DNA from: WJLG01 sp964602485
Lineage (GTDB): Bacteria; Patescibacteriota; Patescibacteriia; Patescibacteriales; WJLG01
Direction of reading: 5' to 3'
Assembly (NCBI GenBank): GCA_964602485.1
Contig: CAZRQU010000002.1
Span: forward strand, 71,530-135,529
DNA length: 64,000 nt
Position 1 is the first letter of the stretch; every line of letters begins with the position of its first letter. Made by a program: the position numbers and the translations under genes. This document shows, one piece after another, positions 7,739 to 17,004 of the stretch. The notes under the pieces are model-generated. The model did no database searches. It had not been told where the DNA came from and saw only the letters and a program-made list of their open reading frames with translations.

Positions 7739-8872
7739 CTAAGAGGTGAATATTCGTTTCAATTCGTCTATTTGCTTCTTCCAATTGAATTCATTGATAG
7801 TTCTTTGTTTTCCTTGTTTTCCCAATTTATCCCTTAATTTCTTGTCTTTGGATAATCTTATCAATTTACGATCGATATCCATTATGTCCTCCGGGTCAAC
7901 AAGAAGTCCATTGACCCCATCTACCACAGCATCCCTAACTCCCCCGCTATCCCCCGCTATCACCGGCTTGCCGGCCAGATTGGCTTCCAGGTAAACGATG
8001 CCGAAACCTTCAAAATCACCGTCTATCTCTCGGGAAGGCATGGCGAAGATGTCGCAGGCTTCCATCCAAGCTTCTGTCTCCTCTTTGCTTATCTTGCCTG
8101 TCATAACTATCCTTTTGCGCGCCTTCTGCGGGAGTTTATCGATCTTTTTTTTCAAGTATCCTCTATCAGGACCGTCTCCAGCTAGCACGTATAGAATATC
8201 TTCATCCTCCTCAAGACTGCGAGGGAGAACTTCGATCATTTTATCAAATCCTTTTCTTTTGACAAGCCTTCCTAAGGATAATACCACGGTTTTTCCCCAG
8301 AGTTCATATTTGGTTTTTAGTTTTTGAGCCAATTCTTTTTGCGGTTCTCGATCTATCCCAACCCCCGGATTTACCACAAAAGTTTTGTCATTCAGCTCGG
8401 GGTCGAAATTATTGACCAGTTTGGCCGTGTAGGAATTAGCGCAGATTATCTTATCGGCCCGTTTAAGTATCTTGGCCGTCATTCGGTTCTTTCTTGGACT
8501 CTTGAGAGCGTAAGCGAAGTCCATGCCATGCAGTATCACTGAGTACTCAAGCCCTTTCCACTTGGAAAGATGATAAGCGGCAATGCCCAAGGGTAAGATC
8601 TGGCCGACCAGTACATGCTCGGTCTTCCTTTTTCTGGCCAGTAGCCACAAATGAAAAAGGGCCGGTAGCCAGCCGGGTTTCATATACCCACAAACGAGCT
8701 TTTTATAGAATACATGGCCGTTTATGAGTTGGCCCAGCTTATTACCTTTTTGACTATGAGCTAAAACATCCATTCGGTCTATGCCCCAATAGCGAACCAA
8801 GTTATGGTAATAGTTGGAAACTCCGCCAATAGCTGGAGGGAATTCCAATGTGAACAACAAGAAATGTTTCAT
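7739..8872 (-). CDS. Glycosyltransferase family 4
   Basis: GT-B glycosyltransferase of about 377 residues. The acceptor-side motif is FTLEFPPAIGGVSNYYHNL. The C-terminal donor domain shows VVLSLGRLVKRKGFDKMIEV and EGFGIVYLEANLAGKPVIAG, the E-x7-E region that binds the NDP-sugar. The start could be GTG at 8878, which overlaps the flippase stop (GTGA), or ATG two codons later at 8872. I list the ATG, but tight coupling favours either. Retaining mannosyl- or glucosyltransfer is typical of the family; the sugar here is unknown. Confidence 0.92.
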   Translation of the reverse strand: MKHFLLFTLEFPPAIGGVSNYYHNLVRYWGIDRMDVLAHSQKGNKLGQLINGHVFYKKLVCGYMKPGWLPALFHLWLLARKRKTEHVLVGQILPLGIAAYHLSKWKGLEYSVILHGMDFAYALKSPRKNRMTAKILKRADKIICANSYTAKLVNNFDPELNDKTFVVNPGVGIDREPQKELAQKLKTKYELWGKTVVLSLGRLVKRKGFDKMIEVLPRSLEEDEDILYVLAGDGPDRGYLKKKIDKLPQKARKRIVMTGKISKEETEAWMEACDIFAMPSREIDGDFEGFGIVYLEANLAGKPVIAGDSGGVRDAVVDGVNGLLVDPEDIMDIDRKLIRLSKDKKLRDKLGKQGKQRTINEFNWKKQIDELKRIFTS

Positions 8873-8874
8873 GA

Positions 8875-10311
8875 TCACTTTCTTAAGAATGATCCGCAGA
8901 TATGCCTTATTTCATCCTTTTTCAGGATCTTGAGCGTCAATAACAGGAAGAAATACAATAAGGCTCCGGCAGGGATCAAGGCTAAAGCAGGCGCGTATTC
9001 CTTGGCTGCGTAAACCCCTATCCCCATCAAACCGGCCGATAGCAGTATTTTGGCAAAAGCGGTCAGTATCTTCTTTTTATCTATATTAATTATCTTAAGC
9101 GCCCAATAGAGGCCCAGGACGGTCATTAGTATATTAGTGGCCAGAACAGTGATACTGGCTCCTAATGCCTGGAATCTGGGGACCAGTATCAGATTAAGAA
9201 TTATACTCGCCACCGCGGTTATTATCATGTTGGCGGTATTTTTCTTTTGTTGGTCGCAAGCATTCAATAGCGAGCCTATGGGGAAATTGACAAAGACGAA
9301 CAACACGGAAAGAATTATCACCTGCATTGGCAGGACAGCGGCTTGATACCCTTCTTTAAAGATGATTATTATCTTATCGGCCAAAGCTACTACGCCGGCG
9401 CTGATCGGTATCGATATCACCATTAGATAGATGAGCGCTTTCTCGAAACTCACTTTAAGCTGTTTCCTGTCGTTTTGCCAGAAGTTGCTCATGGCCGGAT
9501 ACAAGGAAGCCACAAAAGCCATGGGTAAGAATTGTAGAGCGAATATTATCTTAAATGATATTTGATAATAGCCAACATATTCATCTCCTGCCAAAACGCC
9601 CAGAAGCACCGAGTCCATATACATATACAGCCTTTGGAAGATAGCGAATAATCCGAAAGGCAGGGTTATCAGCAAGAGTCTTCTCATCAACTGCCAGTTG
9701 AAGACCGGTATTATCCTTATTTTGAATTTTTTTATCAATACGGTCGATGAGTATATGAAATGAAAGATACTAGCTGACAGCAGGGCGCACATTATGTAGA
9801 TGAGACCCAGGTCATTATAAAGGAATATCAGGCCGGTGGTCATTACGATAATTTGAAAAAGGACCGAAGATATGCTTTCGAAAAGAAGATTGTGAAAGCC
9901 TCGGACCACTGCCCAGAAAGTGGTGGTGAAAGAATCAAGGACTACGCACCCCAGTGAGATATAGATGAGATTTCTGACCAATTGTCCGTAATCGCCGACA
10001 TTGACGGTTATGACCGTAGCTAAAACGGTTAGTATCACTAAAGGTAGTTTGATAGCTACTACCGACCCCAGGAGGTTGTTGGCCTCATCTTTCTTCTTGG
10101 CTACTTCCCGGGTGAGCATATTCACCATGCCTATGTCTATCAATATGGAAAAGACCGTGGTGAAGGAAATGGCGAAATAATACTTGCCCAGATTCTCCGG
10201 ACCTAAATTTCGGGCTAAAAGCGTGAAATAAGTAAAAGAAATGATCTTTTGCAACACTAGTGCAAAAGTCAAATATGAAGTGTTTTTAGTTATATTCCCT
10301 ATCTTTTCCAT
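8875..10311 (-). CDS. Polysaccharide flippase, Wzx/MVF-type
   Basis: About 478 residues and roughly 14 membrane helices, starting SYLTFALVLQKIISFTYFTL and including ARNLGPENLGKYYFAISF, a signature of the polysaccharide biosynthesis (Wzx-like) transporters. It should flip undecaprenyl-linked glycan units across the membrane. The ATG at 10311 (MEKIGNITK) is preferred. Longer readings to 10419 would run back through the terminator of the upstream small gene and add a non-membrane tail. The gene opens the operon flippase-GT4-GT2-ligase. No strong Shine-Dalgarno is seen. Confidence 0.9.
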   Translation of the reverse strand: MEKIGNITKNTSYLTFALVLQKIISFTYFTLLARNLGPENLGKYYFAISFTTVFSILIDIGMVNMLTREVAKKKDEANNLLGSVVAIKLPLVILTVLATVITVNVGDYGQLVRNLIYISLGCVVLDSFTTTFWAVVRGFHNLLFESISSVLFQIIVMTTGLIFLYNDLGLIYIMCALLSASIFHFIYSSTVLIKKFKIRIIPVFNWQLMRRLLLITLPFGLFAIFQRLYMYMDSVLLGVLAGDEYVGYYQISFKIIFALQFLPMAFVASLYPAMSNFWQNDRKQLKVSFEKALIYLMVISIPISAGVVALADKIIIIFKEGYQAAVLPMQVIILSVLFVFVNFPIGSLLNACDQQKKNTANMIITAVASIILNLILVPRFQALGASITVLATNILMTVLGLYWALKIINIDKKKILTAFAKILLSAGLMGIGVYAAKEYAPALALIPAGALLYFFLLLTLKILKKDEIRHICGSFLRK

Positions 10312-10340
10312 AGGCTTTATTATATCAGAAAAGGCGTAAT

Positions 10341-10372
10341 AAAAAAACCGCTGATCAGCCTGTGTCAGCGGT
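10341..10372 (-). terminator. Rho-independent terminator overlapping the end of the 10355-10543 gene
   Basis: ACCGCTGA (10347-10354) pairs with TCAGCGGT (10365-10372). On the minus strand the stem is followed by TTTTTTT. The gene's TGA stop lies in the loop, so coding region and terminator overlap. Confidence 0.8.
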
Positions 10373-10543
10373 CCATCTACTAAAGGTAAAGAACATACAT
10401 ATCCCGAAAAAAAGGGCAAGGATCATCTTGGGAGCCAGGGTTAGGACCTTCACCACCAAAAATGCCAAAGCGGCCAGCAAGAGCACCGGGGAAAATAGTA
10501 GTACTCTGATAAAAGACACTTCTCCGTGATCATTGAAGATCAT
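10355..10543 (-). CDS. Small two-helix membrane protein, unknown function
   Basis: Product of 62 residues. The ATG at 10543 (MIFNDHGEVSFIRV) is chosen because AAAGGAGAG lies 5 bases before it; an upstream start at 10609 has no such site. Two hydrophobic segments follow (about 14-34, then 36-53, LAPKMILALFFGICMFFTF). The terminator hairpin overlaps the last codons. It is a single-gene unit between the rpmE promoter region and the flippase. TTGCAA-17-CATCAT upstream is a possible promoter. I know no family for it. Confidence 0.55.
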   Translation of the reverse strand: MIFNDHGEVSFIRVLLFSPVLLLAALAFLVVKVLTLAPKMILALFFGICMFFTFSRWTADTG

Positions 10544-10620
10544 TGATCTCTCCTTTGCTTGTTTTTTAAGGTTTTGTTCTATGATGACACGAAAATTAGT
10601 CTTTTGCAAGCACCTTGTTC

Positions 10621-10649
10621 TTGATTAATTATAAAAAATGTGTTAGTAT
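10621..10649 (+). promoter_or_regulatory. Promoter of rpmE
   Basis: TTGATT (10621-10626), 17-base spacer, TAGTAT (10644-10649). The rpmE ATG lies 35 bases after the -10 element. Confidence 0.6.
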
Positions 10650-10684
10650 CTTTTTATATTAAAACAATAAGATATATAGTCACT

Positions 10685-11029
10685 ATGAAGAAAGAGATAC
10701 ATCCGGAATACTACTCGGAAGCTAAAGTTATCTGCGCTTGCGGAAATACCTTTACTACCGGTTCTACCAAGCCGGAATTGAAAGTCGATCTGTGCTCTCA
10801 ATGCCATCCTTTCTATACCGGAAAGCAGAAATTGGTCGATACGGCCAAACGAGTTGAGAAGTTCCAGGCTAAGATGGACAAACAGAAAGAAATGGGCAGT
10901 AAGAAAGGTAAAACCGCCAAAAGAGCGGCTAAAGCGGCTAAGAAAGCGGCTAAAGCCTCGGAAAAGGTAGAAAAGGTGGATAGCACCAAGAAGAAAACCA
11001 AGGCTTCTGCAAAAAAAGACGAAAAATAG
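10685..11029 (+). CDS. rpmE: 50S ribosomal protein L31 with long basic tail
   Basis: Product of 114 residues, well above the usual 65-90. The L31 core carries a zinc site (Cys17, Cys19, Cys37, Cys40, in ICACG and LCSQCHPFYTGKQK). From about residue 60 it continues as a Lys/Ala-rich tail with repeated AAKKAAK units, probably disordered and RNA-binding. ATG 10685 is chosen because it begins exactly at the L31 core (MKKEIHPEYY). No Shine-Dalgarno is visible. Confidence 0.93.
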   Translation: MKKEIHPEYYSEAKVICACGNTFTTGSTKPELKVDLCSQCHPFYTGKQKLVDTAKRVEKFQAKMDKQKEMGSKKGKTAKRAAKAAKKAAKASEKVEKVDSTKKKTKASAKKDEK

Positions 11030-11037
11030 ATACTTTG

Positions 11038-11097
11038 AAAACGGCTTTTTGGCTATTTTGTGTTATAATGACATTAGATGGCCGAACAAGCCGTTTT
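11038..11097 (+). promoter_or_regulatory. Inverted repeat enclosing an extended -10 promoter for prfA
   Basis: AAAACGGCTT (11038-11047) and AAGCCGTTTT (11088-11097) are perfect 10-bp arms with a 40-base loop. Within the loop, TGT-TATAAT (11061-11069) is an extended -10 element without a good -35. The palindrome could end rpmE or fold back in the prfA leader. Confidence 0.45.
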
Positions 11098-11113
11098 ATT
11101 ATAGGATAATGAT

Positions 11114-12166
11114 ATGTACGAAGATATAAAGAAAAAATTCAAAGAATTGGAAACAAAGCTCTCCGACCCGGCTGTCATTGGCGATCAAGCCGAGCTTACC
11201 AAAGTGTCCAAAGAGCATTCCCGATCAAAGGATATAGTTGCCAATATAGAGGAATTGGAAAAGATAGAGGCCAATATAGAACAAAACCAAGACGTTTTGG
11301 ATAATGAGGATGATAAAGACCTGCAGGAATTGGCCGCTTCTGAGATCGAGGAGCTTAAGCCAAGACGTGATCAGCTCAAAGAACAAATAGACGAAGAGCT
11401 TCATCCGGCCGATCCTAATGATATCAAAAATGCCATAGTCGAGATCAGGGCCGGTACCGGAGGTGACGAATCAGCTTTGTTCGCAGCTGATCTTTTTCGT
11501 ATGTATTCTCGTTATGCCGAGGTTCAAGGATGGAAGCTTGAGATATTGGATTCCAGCCCCATAGGCATAGGAGGATTCAAGGAGATCATTTTTTCCGTAT
11601 CAGGCAAGAATGTCTATGGCCATATGAAATATGAGGCCGGCACTCATCGGGTGCAAAGGGTTCCGGAGACTGAAAAACAAGGGCGCGTCCACACTTCAGC
11701 TGTGACCGTAGCCGTTATGCCCGAGGCTGAGGAAGTCGATATCGAGATCAATCCCAATGACCTGCGTATAGATACTTATGCCGCTTCCGGTCCAGGAGGA
11801 CAGAAGGTCAATACCACCAATTCCGCGGTTCGTATAACTCATGTTCCGACCGGTACGGTGGTTCAATGCCAGGATCAGAAATCCCAGCATCAGAACAAAG
11901 AAAAGGCTATGCAAATAATGCGCTCTCGAGTTTTAGCCAAGATAGAGGAAGAAAGATCGATCCAGGAGGCTTCGGCCAGAAAAGCCATGGTCGGCACCGG
12001 TGATCGCAGTGAGAAGATAAGGACCTATAATTATCCACAAGATAGGATAACCGACCATAGGATAAAAAAGAATTGGAGCAATATGGATTCTATTTTAAGC
12101 GGTGACCTAGGACAAGTGGTCGATGCTTTAAAAGAGGCGGAAAAGGAACTTAAAAAAGAAGAATAA
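11114..12166 (+). CDS. prfA: Peptide chain release factor 1
   Basis: Protein of 350 residues. The GGQ motif that triggers peptidyl-tRNA hydrolysis is in ASGPGGQKVNTTNSAVRI. The region RVPETEKQGRVHTSA supplies PET in the place of the RF1 codon-recognition tripeptide (PxT), so it reads UAA/UAG rather than acting as RF2. The gene is followed after 17 bp by prmC, whose product methylates the GGQ glutamine, a common pairing. UGA is also used as stop in this window, so an RF2 should exist elsewhere. Confidence 0.97.
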   Translation: MYEDIKKKFKELETKLSDPAVIGDQAELTKVSKEHSRSKDIVANIEELEKIEANIEQNQDVLDNEDDKDLQELAASEIEELKPRRDQLKEQIDEELHPADPNDIKNAIVEIRAGTGGDESALFAADLFRMYSRYAEVQGWKLEILDSSPIGIGGFKEIIFSVSGKNVYGHMKYEAGTHRVQRVPETEKQGRVHTSAVTVAVMPEAEEVDIEINPNDLRIDTYAASGPGGQKVNTTNSAVRITHVPTGTVVQCQDQKSQHQNKEKAMQIMRSRVLAKIEEERSIQEASARKAMVGTGDRSEKIRTYNYPQDRITDHRIKKNWSNMDSILSGDLGQVVDALKEAEKELKKEE

Positions 12167-12183
12167 AACTTCAAATATCCAAT

Positions 12184-13086
12184 ATGGACATAAACAAAGC
12201 CTTGCAAAGAAACAAGCAACGGCTAAAAGAAAAAGATGTTGATAATGTCGACTTCGAAGCCGGATCTATTTTGGCCTTTGCCCTTAAAAAACCCAGAGAG
12301 TATCTTTTCGCTCACCCAGAACATAAATTAAGCCTGCCGGAATTGGTCAAAAATGAATTATTGGTGCGGAAAAGGATGTCGAACTCTCCCCTGGCCTACC
12401 TGACCGGTTCTCGTGAATTCTTCGGTTTGGATTTCAAAGTCAACAGATCTGTCCTTATACCTCGACCGGAAACCGAACTAATGGTCGAAGAAGCCTTAAG
12501 GATATACCGAGAATACGGAGTCAAGAGTTTTTTGGATGTTGGTACCGGCAGTGGTTGCATAATAACCACTTTGGCCTTAAAGATCCCTGAGGGGTCCTTC
12601 ACGGGCTTGGATATAAGCAAAAAGGCCCTGGCTGTGGCTAAAAGCAATGCCAGAAAGCATAAGGTGGGCAAACGGATAAGATTCCTAAGATCGAACCTTA
12701 TAAGGGAAGTGATGAATGATGATCTCAGATCTCCGATGATGATATTGGCCAATCTCCCCTACCTGACACCAAAGCAGGTCCAAGATTCTCCTTCTATTAA
12801 AAAAGAGCCCAAATTGGCTCTTTTAGGAGGTGATGACGGTTTGGAATATTATCACTTGCTTTTCAAACAGATAAGAGCTTGCCGGTTCCCTCGCCCTTTA
12901 TTCGTTCTTTGCGAAATAGACGAGGGTCAAGGCAGGAAACTTTCCAAGATAGTTGAAGAAGAATTGCCTTCAGCGACCATGACCATTAAAAAAGATCTAA
13001 AGGATCTTCCGCGTTTGGCCATACTGAAATTACCCAAGGCCAAGGACCCTGGTCAGCCTAGAATATCACCTCGACATCAGGTCTGA
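12184..13086 (+). CDS. prmC: Release-factor glutamine methyltransferase PrmC
   Basis: SAM-dependent methyltransferase of 300 residues that methylates the GGQ glutamine of release factors. An N-terminal helical substrate domain (about 1-95) precedes motif I LDVGTGSGCIITTLAL. The catalytic NPPY loop appears as ANLPYLTP, so the first Pro is Leu. The tail after about residue 280 (KAKDPGQPRISPRH) is not conserved in type. The last 29 bp overlap the convergent DUF3048 gene. Confidence 0.93.
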   Translation: MDINKALQRNKQRLKEKDVDNVDFEAGSILAFALKKPREYLFAHPEHKLSLPELVKNELLVRKRMSNSPLAYLTGSREFFGLDFKVNRSVLIPRPETELMVEEALRIYREYGVKSFLDVGTGSGCIITTLALKIPEGSFTGLDISKKALAVAKSNARKHKVGKRIRFLRSNLIREVMNDDLRSPMMILANLPYLTPKQVQDSPSIKKEPKLALLGGDDGLEYYHLLFKQIRACRFPRPLFVLCEIDEGQGRKLSKIVEEELPSATMTIKKDLKDLPRLAILKLPKAKDPGQPRISPRHQV

Positions 13087-14197
13087 CCACCTCTATCCAG
13101 GTTTTACCGGTATTGAACTCGACCTCTTCACCGTCTTCGTAAAAGAAGACGGTTCTTTTTTGTGAATCAGGTTTGGCCCATTGCCCGTTGGTACATGTTC
13201 CATCCAGGCAGATAACCGCTTTGCCCCAGCCGGTCGTATTCATCTTGAGGCGTAATTTTTCGTCCAGCACCTTGGCCGGTATGTATTGTATTATAAGATT
13301 CTTGGCTCTGATCTCGTTCTTCTCGGCTGTGAAATGCTCTTTGCCGTTCAGGTAGCGCAAGTATGAATTACCTTCTCTTTTATATTCCCATTTGACTGCC
13401 ATTTCATCGGACTTGAATTTTATCTCTATCTTGGGGTATGGGCTTATGACCATAGGGTCGTCTTTTTTGTATTTCCAAGATCGGAAAATATGGTCCTTTT
13501 CATTCTCTCCATTGTCGATATATTCTTTTAATTTTTCTGTTGACGTGAAGATGTTGTGCGGAGCCGGTCTGTCCTTGCTCCTCCAATAGCTATCTTCATT
13601 ATAGAATTCATTAAGATCCGTTATTCCCTTAAGGGCGATCTCTGCCAGAGCTTGTGGACTGCCTCCACAATGGCAGTACAAGGCGCCCAGTCCATCAGAC
13701 CAATCCACAAAGTAAGGTCGAGCGCTTCTCACCGGACCTATTTTAGGTATTTCTTTGTTCGGATCGAAAACAGCCATGAATCTGGTGAACCGACCTTCAA
13801 CCTCCGCTTCATAGACCAAGTCGGCCTCATCAAGCCCGTGAGGCGGTCTGGCTTGCGGGTGATTATCTATCATAACGGCTACCGGCTTAAAATTTGCCAT
13901 TTCAGGCTCTACATAAACACCGTCCAATTTCCTTCTTACACACCCTTCGCAAGGTTCGTCCTTCATTTGTTCTCCTTCTTTTGGTGCTTCTGCTTGTTTT
14001 TGGCTCAAAGGAGTTTCTTTATCCTTGGAAAATAACAAAAAATACCAAGTGAAGCCGACAACGGCGGCCACAAAAAAAACCATGGAAAATAGCATTATTA
14101 TTCTCCATAGTTTTTTCTTGTTCTTGAGTATGTGTTTTATGTTCTCCAAAAAACCGGGCTCAATGATGTTGAGTTTGTCCTTGATATTTTTGGACAT
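13058..14197 (-). CDS. DUF3048 (YerB-type) membrane-anchored protein
   Basis: About 379 residues from the ATG at 14197 (MSKNIKDKLN); a start at 14320 would lie inside rplY. There is a cytoplasmic tail, one membrane helix (about 35-57) and a Lys/Glu-rich linker. Then come the DUF3048 hallmarks VAVMIDNHPQARPPHGLDEA, GPVRSARPYFVDW and APHNIFTS. These proteins sit outside the membrane and their role is unsettled; YerB links it to the cell surface. The 3' end overlaps prmC on the other strand. Confidence 0.87.
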   Translation of the reverse strand: MSKNIKDKLNIIEPGFLENIKHILKNKKKLWRIIMLFSMVFFVAAVVGFTWYFLLFSKDKETPLSQKQAEAPKEGEQMKDEPCEGCVRRKLDGVYVEPEMANFKPVAVMIDNHPQARPPHGLDEADLVYEAEVEGRFTRFMAVFDPNKEIPKIGPVRSARPYFVDWSDGLGALYCHCGGSPQALAEIALKGITDLNEFYNEDSYWRSKDRPAPHNIFTSTEKLKEYIDNGENEKDHIFRSWKYKKDDPMVISPYPKIEIKFKSDEMAVKWEYKREGNSYLRYLNGKEHFTAEKNEIRAKNLIIQYIPAKVLDEKLRLKMNTTGWGKAVICLDGTCTNGQWAKPDSQKRTVFFYEDGEEVEFNTGKTWIEVVRPDVEVIF

Positions 14198-14246
14198 TTT
14201 TTGCTTTTTATTTTTTATATTGGAAGTTTTTGTCAGATCCGATGAC

Positions 14247-14927
14247 CTACTCTTTGCCCTCTTCCTTCTTTTCGCCTTCTCCACCTTCCTTGTTGTCCTC
14301 TTTAGCGCCTCCAGTTTCACTTTCTACTGACTCAGGAGAAGGTATCTCTTCTTCTTTTTCTTCTTTAGGCTCGACAACGATAGCTACCATGCCGTCCGGA
14401 TCTTGAGCGACTTCCATGCCTTCCGGTATGTTCAAATCTTTGATATGTATGGTATCACCCAATTCATTTAGCTTGGAGATATCAACGTCTATATGGTTCA
14501 CCAGGTCGCCTGGAAGACATTTAACCTCTATTTCGTCAGCGTCTTTGATCAATGAACCGCCAAGATTTTTGATCGCATTGGATTCGCCAATGAAATTAAG
14601 TTGAATTGAAGCATTGATCGGTTCGTTCATGTTGACCTCATAGAAGTCCACATGGATCAGGTCGCCTTTGACCGGATCCCTTTGTATATCCTTTATCAAT
14701 ACCTTTTTCTCTGACTCTTTCCCGTCAACGATCATATCTATCAAAGTTGACTCACCAGCTCTTTCAAATACCTTTTTTATGGTATTATGGGCGATCTTAA
14801 AAATCGCATTTTCTTTTAAATGAGCGCCGTAAAGCACAGCTGGAACCATTCCGTTCCTTACCAGCTCTTTCGGGCTTTCTTCTTTGGTTCTGGTGCTAAC
14901 CTCCATTTTGATGCTTTCTTTAGCCAT
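14247..14927 (-). CDS. rplY: 50S ribosomal protein L25 (CTC form)
   Basis: Protein of 226 residues. The L25 N-domain (about 1-95) binds 5S rRNA (RNGMVPAVLYGAHLKENAIF; KGDLIHVDFYEV). The CTC/TL5 C-terminal domain (about 96-185) contains LPGDLVNHIDVDIS and DPDGMVAIV. The last 40 residues are a Glu/Lys/Gly-rich tail, unusually acidic for a ribosomal protein. It is followed by the DUF3048 gene and preceded at 14 bp by rodA. Confidence 0.95.
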   Translation of the reverse strand: MAKESIKMEVSTRTKEESPKELVRNGMVPAVLYGAHLKENAIFKIAHNTIKKVFERAGESTLIDMIVDGKESEKKVLIKDIQRDPVKGDLIHVDFYEVNMNEPINASIQLNFIGESNAIKNLGGSLIKDADEIEVKCLPGDLVNHIDVDISKLNELGDTIHIKDLNIPEGMEVAQDPDGMVAIVVEPKEEKEEEIPSPESVESETGGAKEDNKEGGEGEKKEEGKE

Positions 14928-14941
14928 AAATATGTTTAATA

Positions 14942-16045
14942 TTAGTAATTTATCTTTGACCTAACGATCATATTCTCCATGATCCCTATCAGTATGAAAG
15001 AGGATACTATGGAACTGCCTCCATAACTTATAAAAGGCAAAGAAATCCCCACTACCGGGAGGATTCCTATATTCATACTAATATTAATAAACATTTCAAT
15101 AAAAATCAAGCCCACGGTACCCAAAATGAAGAATATGGCAAAATCATCATTGATATTCTTCAGATTGGCTATAGCTCTAAAGAACAGTAAGGCATAGAGG
15201 ATGAATACCATAGATACACCTAAAAACCCCAGCTCTTCAGCAATAACGGCGAATATGAAGTCGTTTTGAGCTTCTGGGAGGAACTTGAGTTGGGACTGAG
15301 AGCCGAACCCTAATCCTCGACCGGTCAATCCGCCGGCGCCGACAGCTATCATCGCCTGGTTTATGTTATAGCCTTGGTCCAGTACATTCGAGGTCGGATT
15401 CATAAAGGTCAATATCCTTTGTTTTTGGTAAGGCTTAAAAAGAAAAGACCATAATATTATCGAAGAAAGGGCCAAAAGCACTCCTAATATTAAAAAATAT
15501 TTACGAGAAAATCCAGTGACCATCAATATGCTCATCCAGATGAAGAATATCAGCAGGGCCGATCCGAAATCCGGTTGAATAAAGACCAAGCCCGAGATCA
15601 TCGCGGTCAGAATGCCGGAATGCACCATTTGTTTGAACGGTCTATTCTTGATAGCTCTGTCAGAGAAGAATCTGGCCAAGAATATTATCATTATTATCTT
15701 GGCGAATTCGGCAGGTTGAAGATTTACCGGTCCAAGGTCGAACCAGCCTCTGGTGCCGCGAATGGAAGTACCAAAGAAAAGTACGGCCACTAAGGCTATT
15801 AGGGTGAAGATATAGAAATATTTGGCAAAGCTTCGCAATGAACGGTAATCTATGAAGGAGAATGTGAAAAGCATGGTTAAGCCCAGCAATACGAAGACTA
15901 TCTGTTTTTGAAAATTAATAAGATCGGCTGTTTCCCGTCCGAGAGCCACACTGTATATTTCCATCAAGCCGAAACAAGCCAATAAAAAAACGGCCGAGAA
16001 CAATATCCAATCGAATTTTTTCAAGTATAAGTATATTTTGTTCAT
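14942..16045 (-). CDS. rodA: Rod-shape SEDS glycosyltransferase RodA
   Basis: Protein of 367 residues with about ten membrane helices. SEDS features include RGTRGWFDLGPVNLQPAEFA, IQPDFGSALLI, GGLTGRGLGFGSQSQ and EAQNDFIFAVIAEELGFLG, together with the C-terminal PVVGISLPFISYGGSS. SEDS proteins polymerise peptidoglycan glycan strands from lipid II with a class B PBP; the length and RGTRGW context favour RodA over FtsW. The gene sits between a membrane protein gene and rplY. Confidence 0.93.
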   Translation of the reverse strand: MNKIYLYLKKFDWILFSAVFLLACFGLMEIYSVALGRETADLINFQKQIVFVLLGLTMLFTFSFIDYRSLRSFAKYFYIFTLIALVAVLFFGTSIRGTRGWFDLGPVNLQPAEFAKIIMIIFLARFFSDRAIKNRPFKQMVHSGILTAMISGLVFIQPDFGSALLIFFIWMSILMVTGFSRKYFLILGVLLALSSIILWSFLFKPYQKQRILTFMNPTSNVLDQGYNINQAMIAVGAGGLTGRGLGFGSQSQLKFLPEAQNDFIFAVIAEELGFLGVSMVFILYALLFFRAIANLKNINDDFAIFFILGTVGLIFIEMFINISMNIGILPVVGISLPFISYGGSSIVSSFILIGIMENMIVRSKINY

Positions 16046-16066
16046 TTGCTTCCTGTCTCCTCTTCT

Positions 16067-16978
16067 CTAAGGGCTGTATATGTCGTCTTTAAGGATGTTT
16101 ATATCCGGATCTATCTTGGCTTCGGTTATACCTCCTATGTAACCCGGCCAGGTTATCTTTATAGGTTCCTTTTTGTTCGATCCAAAATCCTTTATAACAT
16201 AACGATTGACTCCCACTACTTTACTACTCCTGAAAAGGATTATGTTTATGGGCATTTCATAATAGCTGTAAGGTGTTTGATTCTCGACCGTGAATTCAAG
16301 CAGGTTGAGATTGATCTTCTCGGTCAATTCGTTCTGCGAGGCCGGAGTGAATTCCACCTCCCCTATTTTGAGATCCAGATGTTCATCCTCGAAGCTGTCC
16401 CAGTCGGATATGTCATGAGGGTTGAGCTTGACCCAAGAGGTGTTTTTGACCATGAATTTGACATTTTTTCTTTTTGCCCCTAATTCATGAGCCAAGGACA
16501 GTATGTATTTTGTCTGTTCTGGTAAAATGAAGTCCTTTTTGCAATCCAGCTCTTGAGAGCCCATTATAAAACAATATGAGATAAGCCCCCAATGTTTGGC
16601 ATTGGGATTTTTGATCACTGTGTAAAGGTCATATTTCTCACCGGATCTCAACATGTACACAGAGGAAACACTAAGGCTTTGGGCCGCCCTTGATCGCAGG
16701 TAAACATAAGGAACCGTTCGCCTTTCAGCCATTGCTCTGACCATTTCATCATCTCTTTCTTCCAGAACCAGGAAATAGTAACTCCAATGAAAAATAGTGT
16801 ATCCCCAAGATATCAGAGATACGATAGCCAGTATGGTTATCACCCCGGTTCTGAATTTTCCTCGGTTCTTAAGCCACCAGAGGCCGAAATTAAGCTTCCT
16901 CATAGAAGCGTCTCGAGGATTGTAGCGGTTGTCCAAGTTGACCTTTTTGCCTTGGTCTTTTGTTTGTTTATTGGTCAT
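16067..16978 (-). CDS. Single-pass membrane protein of unknown function
   Basis: Protein of 303 residues with a basic cytoplasmic N-terminus, one membrane helix (about 45-68, VITILAIVSLISWGYTIF) and a large extracytoplasmic part. That part looks beta-rich, with segments such as YDLYTVIKNPNAKHWG, NTSWVKLNPHD and EFTVENQTPYSYYEMPINII, which suggest two Ig-like sandwiches. It precedes rodA by 21 bp, so an envelope role is likely. I do not recognise a named family. Confidence 0.75.
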   Translation of the reverse strand: MTNKQTKDQGKKVNLDNRYNPRDASMRKLNFGLWWLKNRGKFRTGVITILAIVSLISWGYTIFHWSYYFLVLEERDDEMVRAMAERRTVPYVYLRSRAAQSLSVSSVYMLRSGEKYDLYTVIKNPNAKHWGLISYCFIMGSQELDCKKDFILPEQTKYILSLAHELGAKRKNVKFMVKNTSWVKLNPHDISDWDSFEDEHLDLKIGEVEFTPASQNELTEKINLNLLEFTVENQTPYSYYEMPINIILFRSSKVVGVNRYVIKDFGSNKKEPIKITWPGYIGGITEAKIDPDINILKDDIYSP

Positions 16979-17004
16979 TTTGTGAACATCATCTTATGTT
17001 AATC

